Shown here: positions 8,881 to 18,104 of the stretch, piece after piece
How the letters are laid out: each line of letters starts with the position of its first letter
How positions within the stretch are numbered: position 1 is the first letter of the stretch
Assembly (NCBI RefSeq): GCF_001294455.1
Contig: NZ_LIKT01000027.1
Coordinates: forward strand, 1-59,857
Length of the DNA: 59,857 bases
Direction: 5' to 3'
Source of the DNA: Phaeobacter sp. 11ANDIMAR09
GTDB lineage: Bacteria; Pseudomonadota; Alphaproteobacteria; Rhodobacterales; Rhodobacteraceae
Program-made: the position numbers and the translations under genes
Notes under the pieces: model-generated
Told to the model about the DNA's origin: nothing
What the model saw: only the letters and a program-made list of their open reading frames with translations
Database searches by the model: none

Positions 8881-9279
8881 ATGGCAGTTTCTTTGCAAGA
8901 GATGATGGCAGAAGCCAATGCAGCCGTGGCGCGGATTTCGGTTGCCAAGGCACAGGACTTGGTTGCGCAGGGTGCTTTGTTGCTGGATGTCCGTGACGCG
9001 CCAGAGTTGGAGGCGCAAGGCCGTGCGACCGGATCACATCACATCTCGCGAGGTATGTTGGAGTTTCGCGCCGACCCCAACAGCCCGTTTCACGATCCTG
9101 CCCTGCGCCCGGACCGGACAGTGGTGTTGCATTGCGCCAGCGGTGGCCGTGCGGCTTTGGCGGGCAAGTTGCTCAAGGATATGGGATTTGGTGAAGTCTA
9201 CAACCTTGGCGGCTTTGCCGAGTGGAAAGAGGCGGGTGCAGCGGTCGAGGAACCGGTCGATCGCGGCATGACACCCTGA
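8881..9279 (+). CDS. Rhodanese-domain sulfurtransferase
   Basis: A single-domain rhodanese of 132 residues. The N-terminal strand LLLDVRDAPELEAQG and the active-site loop CASGGR, with nucleophile Cys85, are intact; LGGFAEWKEAG near the end is the family C-terminal helix. ATG 8881 was chosen because GGAGAGAGAG directly precedes it. Such proteins carry persulfide sulfur between donors and acceptors in the cytoplasm. It stands about 600 bases from the sulfatase/FGE locus, and no link to that locus can be shown. Confidence 0.88.
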   Translation: MAVSLQEMMAEANAAVARISVAKAQDLVAQGALLLDVRDAPELEAQGRATGSHHISRGMLEFRADPNSPFHDPALRPDRTVVLHCASGGRAALAGKLLKDMGFGEVYNLGGFAEWKEAGAAVEEPVDRGMTP

Positions 9280-9366
9280 GGCGAACTGATCCGGATCAAG
9301 GTGCAGCAGGTCGGTTTTCGTTAGCAAGTGATTCACATAGCTAACCAGATACCCGAGGAGGCCCGC

Positions 9367-9558
9367 ATGTTGCGCCTTGCATCCATTCTTTATTCTCTCA
9401 TTGGCAGCTCTCTGGCTGGGGTCGGCGTGATCGCCGTGCTGGTCGCGGGCTTTGTTTCCGTCAAAGCCATCCTGCTCGCGGCTGTCGCCGGGGCGGTCCT
9501 GGGGCTGCCGGTGGCTTGGTTTGTGGCGCGCCAGCTCTATCAGAACTCGGCGCATTAA
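9367..9558 (+). CDS. Small two-helix membrane protein
   Basis: A 63-residue protein consisting almost entirely of two hydrophobic helices (roughly residues 6-30 and 34-55) and ending VARQLYQNSAH. ATG 9367 has a good ribosome binding site (GAGGAGG, spacing about 5). It is followed directly by a rho-independent terminator. The family is unrecognised; similar small membrane proteins are common in roseobacters. Confidence 0.65.
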   Translation: MLRLASILYSLIGSSLAGVGVIAVLVAGFVSVKAILLAAVAGAVLGLPVAWFVARQLYQNSAH

Positions 9559-9575
9559 GTCGGCAATTCCCCCCA

Positions 9576-9607
9576 AGCCCGGCGGTCCCTGATCTGCCGG
9601 GCTTTAT
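9576..9607 (+). terminator. Rho-independent terminator
   Basis: Inverted repeat AGCCCGGC (9576-9583) and GCCGGGCT (9596-9603), followed by TTAT. It lies 18 bases after the stop of the small membrane protein gene and would end that transcript. Confidence 0.7.
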
Positions 9608-9649
9608 CATAGGCCGCAGACTGTCAGGACCATTCCGGGGGCGAAGCCC

Positions 9650-10408
9650 CTAGGCGTTTAGGAAGGCCCGCGCATTGGCTTCGAATTCGCGCGGTTTTTC
9701 CGCATGCAGCCAATGGCCGGCGCCGGGGATCTTGGCAAAGCGGGAATTGGGGAAGCGTGGCAGAATGACCGTGCGGTGTTCGCGCAGCACGTAGTCCGAG
9801 TTGGCACCGGATAAAAAAAGCACAGCCCCTGGCCACTGGGCCGTGGTCTGGGGGAAGGACATGATGTCGGGCATATGCCGGGCCAATGTGTCCAGATTGA
9901 GCCGCCAGCCCCTATTTGGAATATCAAGCGACTGGGTGAAAAAGCTCTGCAGGGCGGGTTCGACACCCGCCTCGGCCAGCTGAACTTCAACATCCGGGCG
10001 GCGCTCCACCCGGTCGAAATCAACCGATTTCATGGCTTCGATGAATTGAATCTGGCTGTGTGTGTAGGTTACAGGGGCGATATCCGCGACGATCAGGCGA
10101 TGCACCATTTCAGGATGGTTGAGCGCCAGCATCATGGCGGCTTTGCCGCCCATGGAATGGCCGATCACATCCATCTGACCGCCATGTTTTTCAATCACCT
10201 CGGCCAGATCCTCGGCCATTTCGGTGTAGCTGTGGCTGTCTGTCCAGGGGCTTTGCCCGTGGTTGCGCAGATCGACAGCCACCACTTGCCGCTCATCCGA
10301 GAGTCTTTTGCAGATCACGCCCCAGTTACGGGCCGAGCCATAGAGGCCATGCACAACCAGGAGCGCGGGTTTGTCGGTGGGGGAGCCATGTAGGATGTAG
10401 TTCAGCAT
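9650..10408 (-). CDS. Alpha/beta-fold hydrolase (YbfF-like esterase)
   Basis: A 252-residue cytoplasmic hydrolase. The oxyanion-hole motif HGLYGSARNW, the VDLRNHGQS strand-loop, the nucleophile elbow GHSMGG (Ser85) and the catalytic His in GAGHWLHAEKP are all present, the layout of the YbfF / abhydrolase-11 esterases. The start at 10408 (MLNYILHG) matches family N-termini; an in-frame ATG at 10450 has a better AAGGGG site upstream and cannot be excluded. Substrate unknown. It is convergent with the small membrane protein gene. Confidence 0.85.
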   Translation of the reverse strand: MLNYILHGSPTDKPALLVVHGLYGSARNWGVICKRLSDERQVVAVDLRNHGQSPWTDSHSYTEMAEDLAEVIEKHGGQMDVIGHSMGGKAAMMLALNHPEMVHRLIVADIAPVTYTHSQIQFIEAMKSVDFDRVERRPDVEVQLAEAGVEPALQSFFTQSLDIPNRGWRLNLDTLARHMPDIMSFPQTTAQWPGAVLFLSGANSDYVLREHRTVILPRFPNSRFAKIPGAGHWLHAEKPREFEANARAFLNA

Positions 10409-10562
10409 GGCGCAGTGATAGCGCTCGGGGGCAGACTTTGCCAGAGCCATTGAGCCACCCCTTAGCGGCAGAGCCATTGAGGCGCGCCAAGGCTTGCGGT
10501 AATGACATCACAAAGGAAAGCGGGGCGTGGCTGGCACCCCCGATGAGCGCGGAGCAATAGTC

Positions 10563-10928
10563 ATGGCCAGAGATATCTTTGACGAGATCGAAGAGCTGCA
10601 GGACTTGCTGAAATCCCGAGCCGAGGTTTCGGGAGATCTGGCAGCCGCTTTGGGCAAGGCGCGGCGCCAGTTGCCACGACGGATCTATAATCAGGGGATG
10701 CGCCTGGCGGCTGCTCTTCCGTTGTTGGAACACCCCAAACTGCGTCTGACCCAGGATGAAAAATCCCTGCACAAGGCCGCTTTGGAAGTCAAAAATCACC
10801 TGAAAGCCATTGATGTCGCAGATCGGAGAAAGGGCCGCATCCTCGAGATCCTGGGCAGCATTGCCTTTGCAATCTTGGTGGTTTTTGTGTTGCTGGTGAC
10901 TGTTCTGCGCTGGCGCGGTTTTATCTGA
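10563..10928 (+). CDS. Small membrane-anchored coiled-coil protein
   Basis: A 121-residue protein starting MARDIFDEIEELQDLL, with a charged helical body and one C-terminal transmembrane helix (residues about 97-118) ending RWRGFI. GGAG lies 9 bases before ATG 10563. It is divergent from the hydrolase gene. No known domain is recognised. Confidence 0.6.
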   Translation: MARDIFDEIEELQDLLKSRAEVSGDLAAALGKARRQLPRRIYNQGMRLAAALPLLEHPKLRLTQDEKSLHKAALEVKNHLKAIDVADRRKGRILEILGSIAFAILVVFVLLVTVLRWRGFI

Positions 10929-10983
10929 TCTGCCCACAGCTTATCCGTTGTGTCTACCGCCCGGCGCGCGCATAGGCGCGGGG

Positions 10984-11514
10984 TTACTCCAAAAACTCGG
11001 GCGCCACGTGATCACATAGCCAAACACCGTTCTTGGACAGGAAAAACAGGTGCCCCGCGGCATGCATTTGACCGCTTTTGACGCGCAGCACCACAGGACG
11101 CCCATGGCGTTGTCCCACCTTGTGCGCGGTCTCCGAGTCTGGTGACAGATGCACATGCTGTCTTGTCCCCTTGATCAGGCCAAGCGCCCGGATCTGTTCG
11201 ACGCTCTCTTCTGCTGTGCCATGAAACAGGGTGGCGGGAGGTGCTTGCGGCTCCAGCTCCAGATCCACCAGGATCGAATGACCCTGGTTGGCGCGGATCT
11301 TGCTGCCGTCAGCCGAGAGTTCAAAACGCTGTTTGGCATTTGAACGCACAATCTCGGTGATTTGTGCCTTTGAGATGCGCTGATCCGAATTCTTAATAAT
11401 CTGAGAGACCGGGACCCAGCCCTGGGCATCCATGGTCAGGTTCAGCGCTCCGGGCCTGTGCCGCAGCAAATAGCTGAGAAATTTGCTGCGTGCCTTTAGT
11501 TCGTGTTTGTCCAT
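10984..11514 (-). CDS. kptA: RNA 2'-phosphotransferase KptA/Tpt1
   Basis: A 176-residue KptA homologue. Family motifs are KFLSYLLRHRPGA near the start, a winged-helix N-terminal half, then FHGTAEESVEQIRALGL and HVHLSPD in the ADP-ribosyltransferase-like half, and VVLRVKSGQMHAAGH. The enzyme moves an internal RNA 2'-phosphate to NAD+, giving ADP-ribose cyclic phosphate. Bacteria lack the eukaryotic tRNA-splicing substrate, and the physiological role of bacterial KptA is uncertain. ATG 11514 is preferred over a TTG 6 bases upstream. It follows glyA on the same strand but is separated by a strong terminator hairpin. Confidence 0.9.
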   Translation of the reverse strand: MDKHELKARSKFLSYLLRHRPGALNLTMDAQGWVPVSQIIKNSDQRISKAQITEIVRSNAKQRFELSADGSKIRANQGHSILVDLELEPQAPPATLFHGTAEESVEQIRALGLIKGTRQHVHLSPDSETAHKVGQRHGRPVVLRVKSGQMHAAGHLFFLSKNGVWLCDHVAPEFLE

Positions 11515-11527
11515 TCCCAAAGTAAAA

Positions 11528-11560
11528 CACCCTGCCGCGGGTAAATCCAGCGGCAGGGTG
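11528..11560 (-). terminator. Rho-independent terminator downstream of glyA
   Basis: Perfect 11-bp inverted repeat CACCCTGCCGC (11528-11538) and GCGGCAGGGTG (11550-11560). Read on the minus strand the stem is followed by TTTTACT. It lies 24 bases after the glyA stop and just upstream of kptA. Confidence 0.85.
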
Positions 11561-11584
11561 CAATTTTGTCATTCCATCAGAACC

Positions 11585-12880
11585 TTAGAGGTTTGGATAG
11601 AGCGGGAATTGGGCGCACAGGGCCGAGACCTTGGCGCGGACAGCAGCTTCGACGTCACCGTTGCCATCTTCGCCATTGGCAGCCAGGCCATCGACAACTT
11701 CGACGATGAGGTCTGCGATCTGACGGAATTCTGCTTCCCCAAAGCCACGGGTGGTGCCCGCTGGGGTGCCCAGGCGGATGCCCGAGGTCACGGTGGGCTT
11801 TTCTGGGTCAAACGGAATGCCGTTTTTATTGGTGGTGATATGGGCACGGCCCAGAGCCTTGTCGACGATGTTGCCGGTCACGCCTTTGGGACGCAGGTCA
11901 ACCAGCATCACGTGGGTGTCGGTGCCACCGGTGACAATGTCCAACCCGCCTTTGATCAGCTGATCTGCCAGTGCAACGGCATTTGCGCGGACCTGTTTTT
12001 GGTACTCTTTGAACTCGGGACGCAGGGCTTCACCAAAGGCGACAGCCTTGCCTGCGATCACATGCATCAGGGGACCACCTTGAATGCCTGGGAAGATGGC
12101 CGAGTTGACCTTCTTGGCGATGGCCTCGTCATTGGTGACGATCATGCCGCCACGCGGACCGCGCAGGGTTTTGTGGGTGGTGGTGGTGGCCACATGGGCA
12201 TGCGGGAAGGGCGAGGGGTGCTCACCCGCGGCGATCAGACCAGCGATATGGGCCATGTCGACCATGAAATAGGCGCCAACGGAATCGGCGATTTCACGGA
12301 ACTTGGCGAAATCGATCTGGCGCGGGATGGCGGACCCACCGGCGATGATCAGCTGTGGTTTGTGCTCATTGGCCAGGGCCTGGATCTGGTCATAGTCGAT
12401 CAGGTTGTCGTCTTCACGCACACCGTAGTGCACGGCGTTGAACCATTTGCCCGACTGGTTGGGGCGGGCGCCATGGGTCAGGTGGCCACCGGCAGAGAGA
12501 TCCATGCCCAGGATGGTATCACCGGGTTTGATCAGCGCCTGAAACACGCCCTGGTTGGCCTGGGAGCCGGAGTTTGGCTGCACATTGGCGAAGTCACAGC
12601 CAAACAGCTGTTTGGCGCGATCAATGGCGAGGTTTTCGGCAACATCGACATGCTGGCAACCGCCATAGTAACGGCGGCCTGGGTAGCCTTCTGCATATTT
12701 GTTTGTCAGAACCGAACCCTGCGCTTCCATCACGGCGGCAGAGACGATATTCTCAGAGGCAATCAGCTCGATCTCGTCGCGCTGGCGCTGCAGCTCGTCG
12801 GTCATTGCGCCAAAAAGTTCGGGGTCACGTTCGGCCAGGGCTTCAGTGAAAAATCCGGGGTCACGGGTGGTCGCGGTCAT
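11585..12880 (-). CDS. glyA: Serine hydroxymethyltransferase
   Basis: A 431-residue PLP enzyme converting serine and tetrahydrofolate to glycine and 5,10-methylene-THF. Landmarks: [35 protein letters not shown], and the PLP-lysine segment [14 protein letters not shown]. Length is normal for the family. The start at 12880 ([11 protein letters not shown]) is preferred; an upstream in-frame start would add 13 poorly conserved residues. A single-gene unit with its own terminator. Confidence 0.97.
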   Translation of the reverse strand: MTATTRDPGFFTEALAERDPELFGAMTDELQRQRDEIELIASENIVSAAVMEAQGSVLTNKYAEGYPGRRYYGGCQHVDVAENLAIDRAKQLFGCDFANVQPNSGSQANQGVFQALIKPGDTILGMDLSAGGHLTHGARPNQSGKWFNAVHYGVREDDNLIDYDQIQALANEHKPQLIIAGGSAIPRQIDFAKFREIADSVGAYFMVDMAHIAGLIAAGEHPSPFPHAHVATTTTHKTLRGPRGGMIVTNDEAIAKKVNSAIFPGIQGGPLMHVIAGKAVAFGEALRPEFKEYQKQVRANAVALADQLIKGGLDIVTGGTDTHVMLVDLRPKGVTGNIVDKALGRAHITTNKNGIPFDPEKPTVTSGIRLGTPAGTTRGFGEAEFRQIADLIVEVVDGLAANGEDGNGDVEAAVRAKVSALCAQFPLYPNL

Positions 12881-13067
12881 GGTGGCTCCGTTTGATAGGA
12901 AGTGGCAGGATTGGGTCATCTGGGGAATTTCCTATCGGAAACTTCATGGTTCTTAAAGGCTGTAAAGCGGCAATCACTCGCGATAGAGCGGCAACTCTGG
13001 TCTTTGTGGTTCAGCTGTGCTTGTTTCGGAACAAAATGGCTCAGACCGGAAACAGAGTTTAGTGACT

Positions 13068-13823
13068 ATGAGAATCGCCTTTTTGGCCAGCGAGGCCCCC
13101 GTGGCCCAAACAGCCCGTGCCGCCCTGGTGACACTGCATGGCAATACAGAGCCGGAAGAGGCCGAGGTGATTGTGGCCTTGGGCGGCGATGGGTTCATGC
13201 TGAAAACCCTGCATGAGGCGGTGGATCTGGGATTGCCTGTCTATGGCATGAACCGGGGCACGGTTGGCTTCTTGATGAATGAATATCATGAGACGGGCCT
13301 GCTGGACCGGCTGCGGGCCGCCGAGGAGGAGATCATCTATCCACTGTCGATGACGGCGATGGACCGGCAGGGCATCTGTCATAAGGCTCTGGCGATCAAC
13401 GAGGTGTCGCTGTTGCGGGCTGGCCCGCAGGCCGCGCGATTGAAGATCTCGGTGGATGGGCGGCAGCGATTGGCGGAGCTGGTCTGCGATGGGGCGCTGG
13501 TCTCTACCCCAGCGGGATCTACCGCCTACAACTATTCGGCCCATGGGCCGATCCTGCCCATTGGGTCGGATGTGCTGGCGCTCACGGCCATCGCCGCTTT
13601 TCGACCGCGCCGCTGGCAGGGCGCCCTGTTGCCGAGCAATGCCAAGGTGCGTTTTGATGTGCTGGAGGCAGACAAACGCCCGGTGATGGCGGATGCGGAT
13701 TCTATCTCCTGTCCGGACATCCAATGGGTGGAGATTCAGACAGAGCCCAGCATTCGCCACAGGATCCTGTTTGACCCCGGCCATGGGCTGGAAGAGCGTC
13801 TGATCTCCGAACAATTCACCTGA
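13068..13823 (+). CDS. nadK: NAD kinase
   Basis: A 251-residue NAD kinase (ppnK family) making NADP from NAD and ATP or polyphosphate. The catalytic GGDG is at residues 39-42. Other family motifs are YGMNRGTVGFLMN, the AINEVSLLR segment with the conserved N-E, and STPAGSTAYNYSAHGPI. ATG 13068 gives the usual short N-terminus (MRIAFLAS); the start at 13017 would add 17 residues without support. Divergent from glyA. Confidence 0.96.
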   Translation: MRIAFLASEAPVAQTARAALVTLHGNTEPEEAEVIVALGGDGFMLKTLHEAVDLGLPVYGMNRGTVGFLMNEYHETGLLDRLRAAEEEIIYPLSMTAMDRQGICHKALAINEVSLLRAGPQAARLKISVDGRQRLAELVCDGALVSTPAGSTAYNYSAHGPILPIGSDVLALTAIAAFRPRRWQGALLPSNAKVRFDVLEADKRPVMADADSISCPDIQWVEIQTEPSIRHRILFDPGHGLEERLISEQFT

Positions 13824-13851
13824 AGGCTCTTATTGAGACTCTCAAAATATT

Positions 13852-13882
13852 AAAAAAATCAGCTATGTAAGCTGATTTTTTT
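13852..13882 (+). terminator. Rho-independent terminator after nadK
   Basis: Inverted repeat AAAAAAATCAGC (13852-13863) and GCTGATTTTTTT (13871-13882) with a 7-base loop. The A-run and T-run make it potentially bidirectional. It lies 29 bases after the nadK stop. Confidence 0.88.
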
Positions 13883-14090
13883 ACGTTTTTGTCAAAAATA
13901 TTTCGTGCGAAATGCGATCACATTCCCGTGAGGAGGGCTGGTCTAACCCTCTTGGGTTGAGGCAGTCTGTGAGTATGGTTGCTCAAGTTCGGTGCATGTG
14001 TCTGCCGGAGCTGCCATTGTTTTGGACGATGACTTTGGCTCGTTGGCGGAAGGCAGTCGTGCGTGAAAGAGTTTTCATGGTATGAAAGGT

Positions 14091-14118
14091 ACCGGGAGTG
14101 GGTTTCCCACCTCCCGGT
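14091..14118 (-). terminator. Likely terminator of the amidase gene
   Basis: Stem ACCGGGAGTGGG (14091-14102) and CCCACCTCCCGGT (14106-14118) around TTT, with small mismatches. On the minus strand it is followed by a short pyrimidine tract. It lies about 55 bases after the amidase stop. The rest of the 13883-14172 gap shows no gene. Confidence 0.6.
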
Positions 14119-14172
14119 GTCCTTTCTGCCAGCTCTTTGCGAAGTCAGGCCTGCCCTCAAAGCGGATGCTTG

Positions 14173-15612
14173 CTATCCCACCTGATCCATCAGATCCCAA
14201 AGATGCGGGCTAAACCGACCCACCCTCTGCTCAATCGCGATACAGGCATCCACTGCCATGTCTTCGCGCCAACGCCGAGAGACGATCTGCACGTTGATCG
14301 GCTGTGGGCCACTGGGAAGCGGGGCCAAGCGGGCAGGGACGCAGCCCGCAGGCAGCCCCAGGTAGTTCATTGCATAGGAATAGACCGCGCAGCCCAGCAC
14401 CTCGTGAACGCCCTCGGCGCCTTCGGTGTCGCGGTCGGGTTTGAAAAAGGGTTGCGGCAGGAACGGGGTCAGCACCAGCGGGTAGTCCTGCAGGAACAGG
14501 GACCATTGCCGCGCATAGTGGCTGCGCTTCGCCATCATCTCCAACAGCTCAACCCCGGCAAAGGGCGGAAATTCCTGAAAATAGACCTCAAAGATCTGAC
14601 GCACGGTCTCCGAGCCGGCGGCGTCCACATCCTGTTTCATCATCGCGTAGACTTCACCCATTAGCGCCCGGTAACCGGTGCGCCCGGCCTCAAAGACATT
14701 GGGGGGCTCGACCTCTTCGACGACATATCCGGCCTCGACCAGCGCATCGCGGGCGGTCTCCAGCGCCAGATTGACTTCGGGGTGCAGATCATAGCCAAAG
14801 GTGTTGCGGGTAAAGGCAACCTTGATCGGCCCGTCCATGGACTCGCCACGCCAGGGCAGGGGGACGTGAAAGGGGTCGCGGGCATCTGGTGCAATCAGCG
14901 ACGGCATCGCCAGATGTAGATCCGCTGCCGAGCGAGTGATCAGCCCCTGTACTGACATGGACTGCGCCAACAGCCCGCGTTCCGCCTTTTGGCTTGGGTT
15001 CCAGGCAGCGACCCGTCCCAGTCCCGGCTTAACCGTCACCGCCCCATTGGCGGCTGCCGGAAACCGCAGGGAGCCGCCAATATCATTGCCATGCGCCAAT
15101 GCGCCAATCCCGGCCATCACCGCAGCGCCGGCGCCGCCAGAGGAACCTCCGGGAGAAATATGGCGGCCCCAGGGGTTATGGGTGCGGCCATGCAGGGGGT
15201 TGTCGGTGTCGGCGCGAAAGGAGAATTCCGGCGTATTGGTCCGGCCAATCACCACCGCGCCAGCGCGTTCCAGATTGGCCACCACCGGAGCATCCTCTGG
15301 GGCGATCAGGTCTTTCAGCGCTGTCACCCCGTTGGAGGTGGCATGGCCTTTTTGATCAACATTGATCTTGATGGTCACCGGCAGCCCTTGAAGCGGTCCC
15401 GGCGCCGCCCCGGCGCTGCGTGCCCTGTCGAGATCCTGCGCCCGGCTCAGGGCCTGGGCGCTTAGGTCTTCGACCACCGCGTTGAGACCTGGATTCACCG
15501 CAGTCATTCGGTCAATCGAGGCCTGCACGGCCGCCTCGGCGGAAAGATCTCCGGCGCGGGTCAAGGTGGATAGTTCAGTGGCGCTCAAGCGCCAGATGTC
15601 GTCTGTGGTCAT
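14173..15612 (-). CDS. Amidase (amidase-signature family)
   Basis: A 479-residue amidase-signature enzyme. The Ser-cisSer-Lys triad is visible: Lys82 in PVTIKINVDQKG, cis-Ser157 in GGSSGG (155-160) and nucleophile Ser181 in GNDIGGSLRFPA. ATG 15612 follows AGGAG with 9-base spacing; ATG 15621 lies too close to that site. The family hydrolyses varied amides. It is a lone gene rather than part of gatCAB, so it is probably a catabolic amidase of unknown substrate. The next gene on the same strand upstream is prpE, about 160 bases away. Confidence 0.88.
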   Translation of the reverse strand: MTTDDIWRLSATELSTLTRAGDLSAEAAVQASIDRMTAVNPGLNAVVEDLSAQALSRAQDLDRARSAGAAPGPLQGLPVTIKINVDQKGHATSNGVTALKDLIAPEDAPVVANLERAGAVVIGRTNTPEFSFRADTDNPLHGRTHNPWGRHISPGGSSGGAGAAVMAGIGALAHGNDIGGSLRFPAAANGAVTVKPGLGRVAAWNPSQKAERGLLAQSMSVQGLITRSAADLHLAMPSLIAPDARDPFHVPLPWRGESMDGPIKVAFTRNTFGYDLHPEVNLALETARDALVEAGYVVEEVEPPNVFEAGRTGYRALMGEVYAMMKQDVDAAGSETVRQIFEVYFQEFPPFAGVELLEMMAKRSHYARQWSLFLQDYPLVLTPFLPQPFFKPDRDTEGAEGVHEVLGCAVYSYAMNYLGLPAGCVPARLAPLPSGPQPINVQIVSRRWREDMAVDACIAIEQRVGRFSPHLWDLMDQVG

Positions 15613-15774
15613 GATGTTCATCTCCTGCCCGGCAGGGTAGAGCGACAATCCAATGGTGCAAGGAAAACCGGACGTGACATCGGGTCTGCCCTCGAGATTT
15701 ATCCCGTGCGGCAGGCTTTTGTGCGCAATGGGGCCAAAAGGCAGATTCTGCCCTCCCGCCCCATTGCTGGGATC

Positions 15775-17667
15775 TTAGCCCTTGGCGTAGCCGAGGCTTT
15801 GCAGGGCGGTGGTGATTTCATCCAGGATCGTGGGATCATCAATGGTCGCAGGCATTTTCCACGGCGTGCCATCGGCAATATTGACCATGGTACCGCGCAG
15901 GATCTTGCCTGAGCGCGTCTTGGGCAGGCGATCGACAACCACGGCCAGCTTAAAGGCGGCCACCGGGCCGATCTTTTCGCGCACCAGCTTGACCACTTCC
16001 TTGACGATCGCATCGGGATCGCGATCAACACCAGCATTGAGGCAGAGGAAGCCCAGGGGCATCTGGCCCTTCAGCTGATCCGCCACGCCGATTACAGCGC
16101 ATTCCGCCACATCCGGATGGCCCGCCAGCACCTCTTCCATGCCGCCGGTGGACAGGCGGTGGCCGGCCACGTTGATCACGTCATCGGTGCGCGCCATGAT
16201 ATAGAGGTAGCCGTCTTCGTCCTTCATGCCTGCATCACCGGTTTCATAGTAGCCTGGGAAGGTGGTAAGATAGCTCTTCTTGAACCGATCTTCGGCATTC
16301 CACAGAGTTGGCAGCGTGCCAGGGGGCAGCGGCAGCTTCACGGCAATGGCGCCCAACTCGCCCGCAGCAACGGGATGGCCGCCCTCGTCCAGGATGTCGA
16401 CCTCATAGCCCGGCATTGGCACAGCAGGCGAGCCCAGCTTGGTTGGCAGCTCTTCGATGCCCAGAGGGTTGGCGGCAATCGACCAGCCGGTTTCTGTCTG
16501 CCACCAGTGGTCCACAACCGGAACTTTTAGCTGTTCCTGTGCCCAGGTAATTGTGTCTGGATCGGCGCGCTCGCCAGCCAGATAGACCTGGCCCAGGCAG
16601 CTGAGGTCATATTTGCCTACAAACGCCCCCTTAGGGTCTTCGCGTTTGACCGCCCGAAAGGCAGTAGGCGCGGTAAAGAAGCTTTTGACCTTATGCTCCG
16701 AGATTACCCGCCAGAAGGTGCCCGCATCCGGGGTGCCGATGGGTTTGCCTTCGAACACAATGGTGGTGTTGCCGTGGATCAGCGGCGCATAGCAGATATA
16801 GCTATGGCCCACGACCCAGCCCACATCGGATGCGGCCCAGAACACATCGCCGGGATCGACGTTATAGATGTTCTTCATCGACCAGTTCAGCGCCACCAGT
16901 TGACCGGCGGTGTGACGGATCACACCTTTGGGCTGGCCAGTGGTGCCCGAGGTATAGAGAATATAGGAGGGGTGGTTGCCTTCGACCGGCACACATTCGG
17001 CGGGTTCCACACCATATTGAAAGCCGTGCCAATTGACGTCGCGGCCCTCTATCAGCTGGGCCACTTCCTGTTCGCGCTGTAGGATGACGCAGAACTCGGG
17101 CTTGTGCTCGGCCAGATCAATGGCGCCATCCAGCAGAGGTTTGTAATGCACCACCCGGCCGGGTTCGAGGCCGCAGGAGGCGGCAATGATGGCCTTGGGG
17201 GTGGCGTCATCAATCCGCACAGCCAGCTCGTTGGCGGCAAAGCCGCCAAAGACCACAGAATGCACCGCGCCAATGCGGGCACAGGCCAGCATAGCTTCCA
17301 GCGCTTCTGGGATCATCGGCATATAGATAATGACGCGATCGCCCTTCTCGATGCCCTTGGCCCGCAGCGCCCCGGCCAGATTGGCCACCCGGTTGCGCAG
17401 CTCCACATAAGAAATCTCGCGTTTTGTATGGGTAATCGGGCTGTCATAGATGATCGCGGTCTGCTCGCCCCGACCGGCTTCGACATGACGGTCCACAGCG
17501 TTGTAGCAGGTATTCACCTTGGCATCGGCAAACCATTCATACAGGCCTTCGCCTTTGTCAGTCAGCGCTTTGGTCGGAGCTTCCACCCAATCGATCGCTT
17601 CGGCGGCCTGCATCCAAAAGGCCTCAGGATCGGCTTTCCAGCTGGCATATATCTCTTTGTAAGACAT
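15775..17667 (-). CDS. prpE: Propionate-CoA ligase (PrpE-type acyl-CoA synthetase)
   Basis: A 630-residue AMP-forming acyl-CoA synthetase. It opens SYKEIYASWKADPEAFWMQAAEAIDW, the characteristic PrpE start. The P-loop YTSGTTGQPKG, the YETGDAG region and the catalytic-lysine segment TRSGKILRG are intact. PrpE converts propionate, CoA and ATP to propionyl-CoA; acetate can also be used by relatives. Length and architecture are full. The upstream region (17668-17925) should hold the promoter. Confidence 0.93.
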   Translation of the reverse strand: MSYKEIYASWKADPEAFWMQAAEAIDWVEAPTKALTDKGEGLYEWFADAKVNTCYNAVDRHVEAGRGEQTAIIYDSPITHTKREISYVELRNRVANLAGALRAKGIEKGDRVIIYMPMIPEALEAMLACARIGAVHSVVFGGFAANELAVRIDDATPKAIIAASCGLEPGRVVHYKPLLDGAIDLAEHKPEFCVILQREQEVAQLIEGRDVNWHGFQYGVEPAECVPVEGNHPSYILYTSGTTGQPKGVIRHTAGQLVALNWSMKNIYNVDPGDVFWAASDVGWVVGHSYICYAPLIHGNTTIVFEGKPIGTPDAGTFWRVISEHKVKSFFTAPTAFRAVKREDPKGAFVGKYDLSCLGQVYLAGERADPDTITWAQEQLKVPVVDHWWQTETGWSIAANPLGIEELPTKLGSPAVPMPGYEVDILDEGGHPVAAGELGAIAVKLPLPPGTLPTLWNAEDRFKKSYLTTFPGYYETGDAGMKDEDGYLYIMARTDDVINVAGHRLSTGGMEEVLAGHPDVAECAVIGVADQLKGQMPLGFLCLNAGVDRDPDAIVKEVVKLVREKIGPVAAFKLAVVVDRLPKTRSGKILRGTMVNIADGTPWKMPATIDDPTILDEITTALQSLGYAKG

Positions 17668-18104
17668 TGGCGTCCTCCCACGCGTTAGATCTGTGACGAG
17701 TTATGCGCAAGCCTGTGCTTGGAGCAAGCAATCTTGGTAACCCCGCGTCACAGGGACGCAAGAAATTTGCACTTTGTATGATCGGAAGTCTGCAAATTTT
17801 TGCAAAGCTTCACGAATTATAAGGATTGGGGTTGGGTTAAAATCTTTTTGCAAAGTTGCAAATATTGAGGCTGTAATGGAGTAGCCCGCTATTGCGGGAC
17901 GATCAGGTTCGGCCGCCACTGTAGCTGTAGCGGGACACTTCGCGTTGCAGTAAGGGACACTTCCCGTTGCAGCAAATTGTTTTGCCCATTGGACGCGACC
18001 ATTGGGCGCTCGGACGCCTTTTGGAATTTGGCCGCAGGAAGAAGCCAACATCAACGGTCAGCAAAAATTCCGAACGATACCCCGCTTTCGAACTACACGA
18101 ACCA
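17668..18104. other. Intergenic region: prpE promoter side and start of lower-GC DNA
   Basis: A 437-base gap without a gene. The first 250 bases upstream of prpE include AT-rich TTTGCAAA-type tracts (17790-17870). The 53-bp direct repeat begins at 17926, and after it the sequence becomes lower in GC. This looks like the junction between core chromosome and accessory DNA. Confidence 0.45.
17926..17978 (+). repeat. 53-bp direct repeat, left copy
   Basis: This segment is identical to 59473-59525, in the same orientation and 41,547 bp away. It begins 5'-TGTAGC and consists of two 22-bp tandem units, GGGACACTTCGCGTTGCAG + TAA and GGGACACTTCCCGTTGCAG + CAA, then ATT. Sequence on either side of the two copies is unrelated. 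A TG start with internal tandem units looks like a transposon end (IS21-like ends have this style). Direct orientation means the copies are not the two ends of one simple element. Confidence 0.8.

Noticed and set aside
11483-12895. A 470-codon open frame on the plus strand
   Set aside because: It is the antisense of glyA, which has full family identity. Long antisense frames are common in GC-rich genes.
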